Below are positions 22,899 to 34,303 of a DNA stretch of 64,000 nucleotides, piece by piece; position 1 is the stretch's first letter, and the number at the start of each line of letters is the position of its first letter. A program made the translations under genes and the position numbers. Source of the stretch: Bryoerythrophyllum caledonicum (lineage: Eukaryota; Streptophyta; Bryopsida; Pottiales; Pottiaceae); contig OZ020523.1 in NCBI GenBank assembly GCA_963971425.1, positions 18,643,105 to 18,707,104 of the forward strand, read 5' to 3'. The notes under the pieces are model-generated. The model saw only the letters and a list, made by a program, of their open reading frames with translations, searched no databases and had not been told where the DNA came from.

Positions 22899-23796
22899 GT
22901 TGAAAGTGTTACTTGAAGAGGATAGAGGAGGTGAAGAAGAGAGTGAGATTTTCATACTAGAAAATAGAGGAAGAGAAAATCCCATATTTCAATTTTTTTG
23001 TGTTGATGAATTGCATAGGTAATATCAGCAATTGGTATTCTAGGGTGTTTGATAGCTTTAAAAGTTCCTTCATAGTACCCCAAGTTTCCTGACACGTTGA
23101 CATGTAGTTATTCCAAGTCCAATCACTCTGTCGACGTGGTTCCGGCTACTACCAGCAGACCATTTGGCAGACCGTCTACTGTGTAATAAAGCCGATCAAC
23201 TCCTACTACTTCCAGGCTTTTTCTATATCTTACAATTTGATTTTTTTTAAGTGTAAATACAATTTTTCATTAACAATCTATAATTGAGCTTTTATCAAAG
23301 TATACTAGTGGGATTCCATTACTTTAGCCTATGTCATGTGGCCATAGGCCTAGTGATGAGAATGAACAAGCACTATATTCACGTTGGTCCCAAATTTCTT
23401 CTTCCTTTCTTACTAGTGGGAAGATGATATTTAAGGACCAACAACTAATGGCTATTTATACCTTGTGTGGAATATAAATTATCACTAATGGACATACATC
23501 TTGGACCTCAAATAAGTCTATCTTTATACATTATAAATATCTTCTTAACACTTGGTCCAAATACCTACAATTATGCTTCTTCTTCTTATTTATACAAGTA
23601 AAACAATGATGATATATACAAAATAGAAATGAAGTTGAGCTTGTCAATTTGAATTATTCTATCACAATTAGTTCTATGGCCTTATATTTTCATTTTTTCC
23701 TTTATTATAGGTAACTTGAGCTCATTCGTTGAAACATATAAGAGGTGTATAATTTATGAAGTATTTGAAACATTTTGACTCATTTTAAGTTATTTA
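22899..23796. other. Intergenic DNA, no gene
   Basis: AT-rich spacer with no coding frame or inverted ends that could be supported. Confidence 0.5.
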
Positions 23797-24353
23797 GGCC
23801 GCTTCACACCAGGCCGAGTCGAGAGTTCGTCCGTCAAAATTTCTTCCCAAACTATGGCGAGAGTCCAAACTTTTGGATTAAAAAAAACATTAAAATATAT
23901 ATTGAAGCCTTTAGGCGGCTGTGGTGTGAAGCTTCAAAGCCCAAGTCCAAAGTCCAAACCCCATATCATTACTCCAAAAAAAAATCAGCCACAAAAATCA
24001 GCAAAGAAGAATCAACCACAAAAATCAGCCAAAAAGAAATTAGTCAAAAAATCCTGCCTCTTTCATCTAACGGTCCAGATCTTGTCAGATTTTGATAATT
24101 TTAGTGAAAAAATCGACGGACTCTTGAAGGAAATTTGGGTCGACTAAAAACTACGACCTAAGTTTTGCTCGAGCTTGTTGCCCTGGCGCCAAAACTCTCC
24201 AAAAGTATTGCCATGTAGGCACATTGAAAGACAATGGCTTTTGGACTTTGGCCTTTGGTGTGAAGGTCGAGAGGTTGGATTTTGGCCATTCAAGCAATCT
24301 CATTGGTGGAAACCAACGGACTCTCGACTCGGGCGTTAGGTGCGAAGTGGCCC
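23797..24353. mobile_element. PIF/Harbinger-type MITE, copy 1
   Basis: Terminal inverted repeats GGCCGCTTCACACC and GTGCGAAGTGGCCC, flanked by TTA at 23794-23796 and 24354-24356. A 3-bp TTA/TAA duplication is diagnostic for PIF/Harbinger (Tourist-like) elements. The same family occurs in opposite orientation at 51389-51968; both carry a run of AATCAGCCA-type units and the CTATGGCGAGAG subterminal block. Non-coding. Confidence 0.8.
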
Positions 24354-24356
24354 TTA

Positions 24357-25186
24357 GTTTTCTTTACTATCATTTTTAACCTACCCATTGTAGATACAAA
24401 TTTATCTAGTAACTTGTGTCATGTAGATTGATAATGTATTAAAATTGAGATGGAACGATCCAAAACCATGAAATTAAGGTACTTTAATATGCAAATATTT
24501 TATATAAATTTGAATAAGAAAGTACAGAGTATCAGATATATCTTTCATAAAATATTGGTACTCTTTTAAATACCAATAGTATAAACAAAGCTATACATGT
24601 AAAAATATAATTTGATTTCAAGTACCAATGGTATAAACAAAGCTAATATGAAACATCTAAATTATATAATATTATTGTAGACTTATTGAGATGATGTAGA
24701 TAAATTTAATTTGTGTAATTATCTCTAATGAACAGAGTATTGCAATATTCTAAAACATAAAACTATATTATGATTTGATGATCTGACACTTCAAAATCGA
24801 TTCACTACACAATTTAAATATTTAGTTGCTTATTTAACATTCTAGAAATGATAAGATGCATCCAAACCATGAAAGACGCTGTTGACTACAAAAAATATAA
24901 TGTAATTGTAATCCCAAAAAATGATCCCATATTACAAATTACAAATTATACAAATTTCAAAAATACACAAAATTTACAAAATACAGACATCATTGTATTA
25001 AAATTCTTTAGCATTTCACATCAAGAAAAAGAGTTAATTACAAAAACTAAAGTTAAATTAGAATTGAACCAAACAGAAGTCCTTCAAAATTTGAAATTTT
25101 ATAAACAAAAATATGGTCATGAAAGTTTTAGTACTAAGTGAAACTTATATTATTGTAAAGTCAACAACATTTGGAGTAAAAGACTT
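24357..25186. other. Very AT-rich intergenic DNA
   Basis: AT-rich. AAGTACCAATGGTATAAACAAAG-like text occurs twice (about 24570-24650). A 97-codon Lys/Asn/Thr-rich frame at 24848-25141 reflects composition only. Confidence 0.45.
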
Positions 25187-26307
25187 TGTTAACCCCTAAA
25201 AGCCCAGGCATTTTCCCTCATGAAACACTCCAAAACTGCCATCATCAACAAGTGGCAACAAAATCTAACATTAAAGTCTAATTTTAGACTTTTAACCGTA
25301 CAATATTAAAATAGACACGTATGTGAACTTACGATACGAATTTGGTTGCAATCCACCGCACGGATGTGAAGATTACAGTGTTTGAAGTGCAAAGAAAAGA
25401 ATTTTTCCCCCCTTGCCCGGCAAGGTCAGCCTACTTTGACTAGGTATATCTTCTAGTTTTTACATTGAAATGTGATCAAATCTTTTACCAATATGACTTA
25501 TTTGTTGTTAGCTATTTGAGTGAAAAATTTGAGGTCAATTCGAGGGGTAATAGATGTAGAAATATACACTTTAGTGAAAGGGGGTACAAAATGTTGACAA
25601 TTACTACGTAAGTGATATGAAATTGTTTGTATCATACAAGTTGTTGCATTTGATAATCCCAATGGTGGAAACTTTCAATTTATTTTTTCACTAATTTTAG
25701 AAAAAGAAACTACCAAAAATAGTAAAATCCATAATTTTCATGAATATATGGAATAAATAAAGCATTATGGGAAAGGGCAGCTTGAAATTGGGTGGATTAT
25801 TTGTCCCGTTGTTGACCGCCCTCGTAGCTGGACGGGGAAGGGGGGAAAAAAAAAAAAAAAATTTTTTTTTTTTGGCGGGCCCGCTTCCGGCGCGGGATTC
25901 TGGCAGGCCAGCTGACGGCTGATTGTTTGCTGTTTTTTTTAAAATTATTTTAACAACTCTCTTAATAATTTTCAATGCTTTTTCTACTTGGACTTTGTGC
26001 ATAGAAGTCTGGATTCCTTTCCTCGCCCTTTGTGTCCCAAAATTCTGCCCCTTTTTCCTCCTCAAATTGCATTGGTTGACATGGCTGCCCCTATAGTCGA
26101 GAGTCCCCATTTTGACCTTTGAAGGCTAATAACTTTTGAACCAAAAGTCCAAAATCATATTTGAAAAATTCCCCATATAGATTTCATCAAGGACAACGTA
26201 GTGTAAAATTTTCATAAGAATCGGAGTATTTTTTCCACTCAAAGGTACATGCCCAAAATCCAAAACGTACTTCCCAAGTACACTTGGGCTCTTAGGGGTT
26301 AAAAAAT
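25187..26307 (+). mobile_element. TTAA-CCCCT MITE, family D, copy 1
   Basis: The left end is GTTAACCCCTAAAAGCCCAG and the right end is GGGCTCTTAGGGGTTAAA. The left ~250 bases share CCGCACGGATGTGAAGATTA and TTGCCCGGCAAGGTCAGC with 28735-28993 and, inverted, 43262-43541. A G/A/T homopolymer block at 25840-25875 followed by a GC-rich stretch looks like a later insertion or an expansion. Confidence 0.55.
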
Positions 26308-27372
26308 TAAAAGTTTCTTCATATTTATCTCTTTCCCTTGGAGGGACGTTTTTTAAATTTTGGGGAAGTATCAAAAAAAAATTTAATCCTTATTTATTGT
26401 TTTATCACGATTTTATTATTTTTTTCATCTTGGATATCTTTAAATTTACCTTTTGAAAACTTTACTTGAAATCTTTTTTCCACCATGAACCAACACAATA
26501 TGAATTTGTGCAACGTACTATAGCGTTGATTGTAATTAATAAAATGTTTCAATGAGAGATCAATCTAAATTTGATTTACAGTATGAATATTTGTTTATTC
26601 TTCATAGTAATTAGATATGGAGGAGCTTGGTGATGTCTCAAGCACAATTCTTTATTATGGCACAATTTTTTGCTATTGTGTTGGGCATGTAGCAGTCTTT
26701 TATAAATGTATTTATATATCACTTCTTCATTTCTTATCCAATCACCTTGAATTTCATGACGAATCTATGTATGATTGAAATGGTGGCAAGTGATTGGGGG
26801 TGATATGAGTATTAGAATGGAATAGTCTACTAACAAGTATAGAGGTCTACAAAGTTTACTTTAGTAATTCATTAGAAAATCACAACAAGTAATTTTTCAA
26901 ATTAAAAAATAAGTATGAGTTTCTTACTCAAAGTTCTAAGTGCCATTATTTTTGTTTTGTCAGGATTATCATTGAAAATGTGTTGCACGTGGTCCAGTGG
27001 AGGTGCTCCTACAATTCCATACATAGTTCAACTCTTATTTGGAAAATATCCCACCGTCACGATACAACAAGCAATTTTCAATGCCCTAACCCCTAGCTTA
27101 TAAATCTAAAAAGAATGCAGATATGAGTGGAAATAATCTATCACTTTACAAGATATTTTTGGATTAGTGGGAAGTGTCACATATATGTATTAAACAAGCG
27201 TGAGCAACGACAAGTGCAAACACAATTGTTACTGTCCTAGTGAAAATTAACACAATATGATGTCTTGGGAACATCCAAAACTCAAAAAAGGTATTGGCTA
27301 AGTATCTCCACATACTATGTACTTTAACCCTAAAACGTCAGCCATGAACCATATATAAGATTTTATCCACTC
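26308..27372. other. AT-rich intergenic DNA, no gene
   Basis: No family recognised in any frame. A GTCCAGTGGAGGTGCTCCT segment near 26991 resembles the GAGCATCTCC-type termini, but no partner end was found. Confidence 0.45.
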
Positions 27373-27780
27373 GAGCATTGGGCCCCGGAAAAAATGCCCA
27401 CTGTGACATGCGCCAGGGTTTGGATCGCCTCACCACTAGCTCGGAGTCCGCTATCCTAAGCAGGGTGGCAGCTCCCGGCTAGCACTAGCCCCATCAATTC
27501 TAGGTTTATGGCGGTCCTCCGCCATGTTGTGGGGTATGCGTCCCCCACATATGTGCCGCCATGTCGCAAGTCGAGAGTGGCTGCGGCAGTTGCTAAAATT
27601 ATTAAAAAACAAAAAATATGTAAAATGTTAGTTTTTTGCCTTGGCTGTAGCTTGCGGGCTCGCGGATGCACCCCAAGCCTCCACCCGACGGTGCGGCCTA
27701 CAGCCAACATCCTAAATGCGGAGCAAGGATGGCATCCCACCCCTTCTGCTGAGATGGTGTAAAAGGAGTGGAGATGCTCT
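27373..27780. mobile_element. Possible GC-rich MITE
   Basis: A GC-rich 400-bp island in AT-rich DNA starts GAGCATTGGGCC and ends GGAGTGGAGATGCTCT, so the outer six bases are inverted (GAGCAT/ATGCTC) like the element at 13571-14771. The repeat is short and no target duplication is seen, so this is a weak call. Short frames on both strands are not recognised. Confidence 0.35.
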
Positions 27781-28734
27781 AAGCCACCTATTTTACCCGG
27801 TAGAATGCAGAAATGTATTAAGAATTAGCTCTTTTAACATGTGAATGCCTAATGTCCCCTCAGTGGACATTTTGAGTTTGGATAGGGTACCAGGTTCTTC
27901 AATTTAGGCATGGTTTTTTGAGATTTTTTTTATTGAATTGACAACTTTTTATTTGCTTTTTGTAGACATTACTTTTTGTAAAAATCTGACTTATGGTTCA
28001 AAAGTTACAATCTTTTTAATGTAACAATACAAATAGTGTAACTATTTTGTGTGATATATTACAAATAGTGTAGCTATACTTCAATCAGCTCTAAATTTAA
28101 TAGTGATTCAATTTTTTGTCCTTTAAAAAAAAAAAAATCCTCTCGGAAAGAAAACGGAAATCTTTGCATATAGCATTTGGATTTTTGAGTTCAAAAATAT
28201 GAAAAGGATATGTTATGTGCAAAACTTGAAGTGTATTGTTGATTCTTAGCACATAGTTGCATTGCAGAATTTTTAAGGACATCTTCTTCCCTTCTTCTAC
28301 TTCTAAAATTTAGTGCACATGTGCCTAACATGATCCTTTTTAAGTTAAAATTAGAAAATCATGGACCATAGTGCAAAAAGTTGCCATAGAAGGTGGTCAA
28401 AGTTTGATGAAGGTGTTCAGTATGACCTCAGGAAGAGTTTATGACTCACTTCAAAGGTTGGTATCTTTCAATCTGAGCGGTCACACTAAACAATGTTTTT
28501 ACCACACACTTGTGCAATCCTAGTACAAGACCCTACGATTAGATATGTTCAAAATGTATTTGTTTTCATTTTGTGTTGAATGCATTGAAACTAGCAGTAT
28601 TCACTAAGTTTGGGTGCTAAAATGTCATGGGCCTTTAGGGGTTAAAGACAAGAGGCCCATAGATAATCAGTCTTGAAGTAATTTGCAAATTTGATGAACA
28701 AATCAACCTCATCTCTCTTCGTTCCACGACCTAA
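27781..28734. other. Intergenic DNA with a lone MITE end
   Basis: No gene. CATGGGCCTTTAGGGGTTAA near 28626-28645 is a right terminus of the CCCCTAAAG families, but its left partner could not be located with confidence. Confidence 0.4.
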
Positions 28735-28993
28735 GTTAACCCCTAAAGTTCCTTGACAATTTTTGTCAAAAACGAGTCCAAAACTACCTTTGTCAAAACA
28801 TGGCCGCAATAATCACATTTTTAAGAAGAATTCTCAACTTTTAATCATAAGATCTAAAAATAGACTCATGTTTAACAACCTGTAAAATTATGGTTGCAAT
28901 CAACCGCACGGATGTGAAGATTAGAGTATTTGAAGTGTAAGAAATAGTTTTTTTACCCTCTTGCCCGGCAAAGTCAGCTCACTTTGACTAAGC
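28735..28993 (+). mobile_element. MITE family D, copy 2, truncated
   Basis: The left end GTTAACCCCTAAAGTTCC is intact, and the sequence follows family D through TTGCCCGGCAAAGTCAGC to CTTTGACTAAG. It then stops abruptly at the edge of the GC-rich gene-fragment block. The missing right half is not found on the far side of that block within the window. Confidence 0.6.
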
Positions 28994-29221
28994 CACGCAC
29001 CGCTCTGCGAGGAGGCCGTGGCCGTCGCGTCAGCGCCCATCCGCTTGCGCTGCTCCACCACTCCGCGCACGTCTACCTCCATCGCCGCCGCCCCCATGCT
29101 CCTCGATCGCTGCGTTCCCTCCCCCGCTCACGTCCGCGATCACTCCCCTCCCCTCCCCTCACTCGTTCACGGCTCCCAAACGGCGCGTCCTTCACCAACC
29201 GCCCTCCTCCATCTCCCACCC
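28994..29221. other. GC-rich segment of unknown origin
   Basis: Sharp GC-rich block next to the truncated MITE. The minus strand reads MEVDVRGVVEQRKRMGADAT from about 29082 for some 40 codons, but no family was recognised. It may be another captured gene piece or the exon 3' of the winged-helix-like piece. Confidence 0.35.
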
Positions 29222-29528
29222 CTAAACCCTAAACCCTAATCCCTCAAAACTCCTCCCAAACCCCACCAATCCAAAAAATTCCCCACAACCCAAAACCACG
29301 ACCAAGGTCGATCTTTCGGACGGGGCGCTGGATCCACTCATAGCCTTGGAGCGACTGGTGCCGCCGGAGAACGACGACTGATCCGACGGCGAGGACGACG
29401 TCGTGGGCTTGGACACCTTCGGCGCGTTGAACTGGTAGCGGTACCCTCTCTTGTAGATCACCTTCCCCCTGTCCGCGAGGCGCTGCAGCGCGGTGGTGAG
29501 CATCTTGTCGCCAGCCTGGTCGCCAGCA
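29222..29528 (-). pseudogene. Winged-helix/linker-histone-like gene fragment
   Basis: Minus-strand frame after a TAG splice-acceptor-like site at 29529-29530: DKMLTTALQRLADRGKVIYK, RGYRYQFNAPK, then a Ser/Lys-rich tail. L-x-x-A-L-x-R-L-x-x-x-G-K-V followed by a beta-type Y-x-Y resembles the C-terminal half of a GH1/H15 winged helix (linker histone or Smh telomere-binding type). Only part of the domain is present, and the frame ends in telomere-like TTAGGGTTTAGGG (29219-29240). The assignment is by pattern only. Confidence 0.4.
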
Positions 29529-29613
29529 CTACAGCATCACCACCGAATGAATTTAGGCGTCAATTACACACACAGGCGGAAAGTGAAATCCTCGTTTAGT
29601 GGCCACGTATTAC

Positions 29614-29770
29614 CTGAGAACCACTGCGTTTGTAGACTGCGAGCGGTGTACACCTTGGTGAAGGAGTTTTTGAACTTGGGATCGTGAGGACCCTGCAACC
29701 CAGCCTGGTAGAAGTTATCCCCCACCGAAACCACGAAGTTAATCTTCAGGTGCCGCCCCACTCGCCCCAT
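29614..29770 (-). pseudogene. Purple acid phosphatase, single exon fragment
   Basis: Between an acceptor (GGTAG at 29771-29775) and a donor (GTAATA from 29613 down), the minus strand reads MGRVGRHLKINFVVSVGDNF, YQAGLQGPHDPKF, FTKVYTARSLQTQWFS. VVSxGDNFY with downstream P-x-F-x-x-S-F-T-x-x-Y-x-A-x-S-L-Q-x-Q-W is the family I metallophosphoesterase signature of plant low-molecular-weight purple acid phosphatases. GD supplies a metal ligand. The next expected exon, with GNHD, is absent, and the next piece on this strand is unrelated, so this is an isolated exon with intron edges, copied as genomic DNA. Confidence 0.75.
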
Positions 29771-29934
29771 CTACCATCAGACAACAAAACACTTCAGCCA
29801 CAGGCCAAGCAGGTTCTCGACTCTATCACAACGACAAACCAAACCTCACAACTCTAATCACCTTCGACCAAACCCACGATGAAGCTCACGATAACCCTAA
29901 CTGGGGTACGGTACTGTAGTGGTCCCGATGAAGC

Positions 29935-30078
29935 GCGGTTTCTCATCGGCGTGCTCATTTTTCATCCATCGGTTCATCCAAAAGGATCGCCCTTCATCCT
30001 GTATTCTTTTATAGATATAGATAGATAGATGGGGCCCCAGTAATCAACGGATGAAAATATATGGATGAAACAAATGGA
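29935..30078. promoter_or_regulatory. Cluster of GGATGA/TTCATCC elements
   Basis: At least eight copies of TTCATCC or GGATGAA in both orientations within 145 bases, with a short GATA microsatellite near 30020. It sits between the minus-strand gene pieces and the plus-strand gene. Similar clusters occur at 22.3, 54.08 and 61.3 kb. Role unknown. Confidence 0.4.
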
Positions 30079-30278
30079 TGATAATAATCCACGTTAACCT
30101 TTGGCGAGCGCGAGAGAGAGAGAGGGGGACTCGAGCGACAACACTGCTTGTTGTTTTTGCGAAGGTTTTGCTGCGAGAGCGAGTGTCGATGTCGGGGAGA
30201 GCGAGAACGAGAGAGAGTGAGGCGGTGCGTGTGCTTCTTGTTTGCGGGAGTGGCTATGGAGGAAAAACATTGGCAAGT

Positions 30279-30292
30279 TAGGGTTTAGGGTT
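30279..30292 (+). promoter_or_regulatory. Telo-box
   Basis: TTAGGGTTTAGGGTTT follows GA-rich DNA (30110-30260), about 740 bases upstream of the splicing-factor ATG. Telo-boxes (AAACCCTAA) are common near starts of plant translation and RNA-processing genes; function here is inferred. Confidence 0.4.
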
Positions 30293-30357
30293 TCATCAAT
30301 CGAGATTGTTGTTTGGTCGACATTGATTGCAGAGGAGAGAGAGAGAGCAAGGAGAAG

Positions 30358-30990
30358 GATCGTGGAGGCGTGTGGAGGGAGGAGGAATAGAGAGTAAGTG
30401 GCGCTATTGCCTCATCTCTTGGTGTTGCGAGCTGCGTTCGTGGGACCGAGGGGTGTTTGTGGGATTTGGTTTGTGTGTTGCGTTTTTGCGTGTGAGAGAG
30501 TTGTGGATGAGCGCTTGGTGTGTGGTTGCAGAAGCTGGTTTCAAGAGGATTCCGGAGTGGATGGGTGTGCATGGTCGGACTCTTGCCAGCCACTTGCAGG
30601 TACAGCTACTATTTGCCTGCTGCAGTTATGGTATTGATTGTTGAGGTGTTGGTGGGAATCTGAATTGCATCTCCTTTCTGGACCGTGTGTATTGTCGAAT
30701 ATGGTGAGACGGATCTATCGACGTTAATGTTCCCTTTTATCCACGAGTTCTGTCTCCTACTCTGAGCACGGACGCACTGGTTTTTAGCGCCGTTCGTTCT
30801 TGAGAACCCGGCTTCTTGCAAGGGTGTTAACGTGTATGCCGTGCTCAGCGCACTGACGGACATGGTTGTGCAGAAATACCGGTTGTGTTTGAAGCGCCGG
30901 GAGCCGCATCACCTTCCTATGGTGAACGAACTGGACGACAACACGAAGGTCTATCCTCATGCGCAGCTGAAAGGGAATCTGGATGTATAG
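30358..30990 (+). pseudogene. Partial inverted duplicate of the type-B response regulator
   Basis: This block matches the minus-strand gene 9.5 kb away from the end of its exon 3 (GGAATAGA, then GTAAGTGGCGCT) through intron 3, exon 4, intron 4 and into exon 5. Introns are retained, so it was copied as DNA. Exon 4 equivalent: AGFKRIPEWMGVHGRTLASH, lacking three residues of the helix. Exon 5 equivalent: KYRLCLKRREPHHLPMVNEL, where about 135 residues between KRL and EPHHLP are missing in frame, ending at a TAG. Introns and exons look similarly diverged, suggesting no selection. It ends about 40 bases before the ATG of the next gene. Confidence 0.85.
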
Positions 30991-31028
30991 AACAGCAGCT
31001 GAAAGGCTCTGGTGTACAAATACCAGGT

Positions 31029-34000
31029 ATGGAGCAGCAGAGCAGTGAAGAGCTGGGCGCTAATGGCCAGGGGGCGGCTACGACCGCAGATGTGGACGAT
31101 GTCTACTTACGTTGGCAAGAGGAGATCCGTCGTGCCGAGGAAGAGGCGGAGGCCCTGAGAGCTGGCAAGACGCATAGATATCACAAGGATTTTCGCAAGC
31201 AGGTGGAATTCGCAGCAGAGGAGCCTGCTGCTGTGGCCGCGGTTGAACAAGTACAGGAAGCCGCCGCCGCTCCAGAAGGCGAGCAAGAGTTCACTGATGA
31301 TGATGGGACTGTGTACAGATGGGACCAAAGTCGCAATGCCTGGATTCCTCAGGCAAGTGCTGATTGTGCCCTTCCTGTTGCATCTTGGTTTAGCTATGCC
31401 ATGCCTTATTTTCCTTCTTATGTCTTACCATCTGAGAATAGGGTCTGTTTTTGGAACAATTTGAGCTGTGCAGGAGGGCCTTGCTGAGCAACCTGCCTAT
31501 GGAGCGGATGATATGACATTTGTACAAGAGGACGAGGTATTTCCAGTCCTTCCTGCTGTGATACCTTCGTTACTACCGAAAGATGATGAGGAGGATGTCG
31601 AAGACGAAGTTGAAGATGCTCCAGGCAAGAGTGCCGATTCTAAACCAGGTGGTAAGCGGAAACTCAATGATGCAGAAGGTGCAGTTAAGAAGGTACTTCT
31701 TACGCATTGCAGTCTTTGTTTTAGTCTTGTAAAACGTTCCTGCGCTTTGATCAAGGCACCAGTAATTTCTTCACATGATTTTTGTGAGATGTTGAGCTAT
31801 GAAGTGGCTCATATTATGCAAAGCAGATCTTAGTGCTCCTAATGTGAAGTTGAGGGTATTATTGTTGATCTTTTTCTGGGGGAGGTACGGAATGCGTAAA
31901 TTGGTTTGTAGCAGCTGCTCACGAGGGTTGTAATTGGTCGTGGTGTACAGGAAGCACAGAAGGAACCAGAAGCTTGGTTCGATCTGAAGGTCAACACACA
32001 CGTTTATATTGATGGTCTTCCTGAAGATGCAACCATGGATGAGGTATTCTCCTCTTGCGATCACGTCTAGGAGGTCTGTTCGTTTTGCTCATTCAGCAAG
32101 CAATCTTATTGAGAATTGTTTTAACAGGACTAGTTACCATCGAGTGAAGGTTTTTGCGCTGTATCATTTTTGTCATTGAATGTGATATCTGTTTTGTTTT
32201 TATGTGCAGGTTATTGAAGTTTTCTCGAAATGTGGTGTTATCAAGGAGGTTGGTCTATGTCATTAAAACCCTCCAAATACATATGTGTTGGCCTGTCGTC
32301 GGTGGGGCCTTTGCGTAGCTGTGATGTGGTGAGATTGAAAGAATGTTTTACCTATGTGCCGCTTTTTCGCGTGATTATTATCTGTGATGTAATCGGCTCC
32401 TTAATCTCTTGACAGGATCCTGATACCAAGAAACCACGAATCAAAATCTATGTAGATAAAGCAACGGGGAAACAGAAAGGTGACGGCTTAGTCACATATC
32501 TGAAGGTGAGAGTTTGTTATGCATTGCCTTGTACTGTGTGCATGGTAATGTGTAGAGTAATATCACGTTAGTAATTTTTAGTAACTTCTGATCCAAATAC
32601 AGAAATTGAATTTTGATTCTTTTGTTGTTTGCTTTCTCAGATTGTTTGTGTTGATCCTGACACTTTGAGGTGGTTTGATGCAAACAGGAACCATCAGTGG
32701 ACTTAGCATTAAGTATTCTGGATGGGACTACCTTGAGACCTGGGGTTGGCCCAGTCATGTCTGTGACACGTGCAAAATTCGAGCAGAAAGGTGCTCGTTT
32801 TAGCTTTTTCAGATCCTATAGGCTCTTTTGCTTGAAACTGACAACTTGTTCATGGGCGCTGACAACACCGGGTGTGACGTAGATGTCGGCTCGTTTTTTC
32901 GCTTATATATGTTCTTTTTCTGCACCTTAATAGCCTGTTATTATTTTCAAATCCATCTAGATTGCTTTGTGGCATATTGGATTCATCAATGAGCTGGTTG
33001 GCTTTTTTTTGCAGGAGATGCGTTCATAAAGAAGCAGCAAAATAAACAAAAGAAGAAGAAACTGAAACAACAGGAACAAAAAGCACTTGGTTGGGGTATT
33101 GACAACTATCTCTATCCCTTCTCCAGATTGCGTGGCCAGTGGCCAGTGAAGTTCTGCATTGATCCCGAATGATTACATTTTTTTGCTTTCGTCGAGGATG
33201 TCAGATTCGTCTACTTTTTACTTGTTATGGTAGCGCTGGCAATATGCATACTAAAGCTTTGGCCTTTGTCGCGGCGCTGTGTGAAGGCTTTGTATAGACC
33301 TAGCATGTCGAGTAACCAGAAAATGTTCTCCTTCATCTGGAATCATCTCATATTGTGATACCTTTGGCTTACGGGTTTCTTTTCGCAAAGTGCAGGAGGA
33401 TTTGATGACAAGAAGAAGGAAGAAACTATGACAGTGATTCTGAAGCATATGTTTACACGTGTAGAGCTTCTGGTGAGCTACCATTTCAACACATCTAGCT
33501 TATTGGATTTCTACTTCACGTACGGTACTTCAGCAATGCCAGAATACTAGTGTCCGACGAGGGTGTCTTGGCCTGTGAAACTGGCCTTGTGTCTTACTTG
33601 ATCTTTTTAACTCTATTTCTCCTTTTTCATCGATTGCTCCGTGGTTTTTGTGCTCGATTGTCCAAGCATCTCCGAGTAACTGAATAAATTCGTGATTCTT
33701 GTACAGGCTGATCCAAGTTTGTTGCCCGAGGTGGAAGAGGATGTGATGACTGAATGCACCAAAATTGGACCTATCGAGAGGCTCCGAGTAAGCTCACAAC
33801 ACTTTCGGATCTATTTTACTTCATTTAATGAATATGTTTTATACTCGACTTGCTTCTGGCTACGATGTGGACTTCATCTTGAGTCTTGCATTACGATGAC
33901 TGCAGTTTTTTTAATTTAGGAGGATGTTAGAAGGCCACTTTGTATCTTGTTGAGCTTAACAGAAAACATCTCAATGGTCGTTTTTGGTTGTTGGACTAGG

Positions 34001-34303
34001 TTTACGAGAATCATCCCGAGGGAGTTGTGATGGTGAAGTTCAAGGATAAAGCAGCTGGCTTGAAGTGCATTCAGATCATGAATGGCCGTTGGTAATTTAA
34101 TAACTCAACATTCTAACTTCCATGCTTGCCATTGTTGACGTTTATGTCCTTCACTGACGATTTCATTACATGAATGAAGGTTTGGCGGGAAGCAGATTGA
34201 GGCTTTTGAAGACCCAGGAACAGTGAATTACGCAATGGTCCGAGATTTAGCTGAAGAAGAGGCCAGGTTGGAGCAGTTTGGGCGTGAACTGGAGGCTGAG
34301 TAG
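31029..34303 (+). CDS. Tat-SF1/CUS2-type splicing factor (two RRMs)
   Basis: Eleven exons: 31029-31352, 31474-31692, 31951-32043, 32210-32248, 32416-32505, 32688-32790, 33015-33095, 33396-33472, 33707-33787, 34000-34091 and 34180-34303. The joined length is 1323 bases (440 residues), ending TAG. Intron 1 has a GC donor (CAG/GCAAGT); all others are GT-AG. The N-terminal part has the family motif [20 protein letters not shown], then an acidic Asp/Glu segment and KRKLND. RRM1 is about residues 197-287 ([21 protein letters not shown]), followed by a Lys/Gln-rich linker. The second RRM, about 327-410, ends in [12 protein letters not shown], carrying the R-x-F of a U2AF-homology motif. Family role: U2 snRNP/SF3b-associated factor in early spliceosome assembly (human HTATSF1, yeast Cus2; plant ELF9 is related). 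The start is chosen as the first in-frame ATG that precedes conserved sequence; the same frame stays open upstream to 30885. Confidence 0.93.

Noticed and set aside
24848-25141. 97-codon Lys/Asn-rich frame
   Set aside because: Composition follows the very AT-rich DNA, with no motif or start context.
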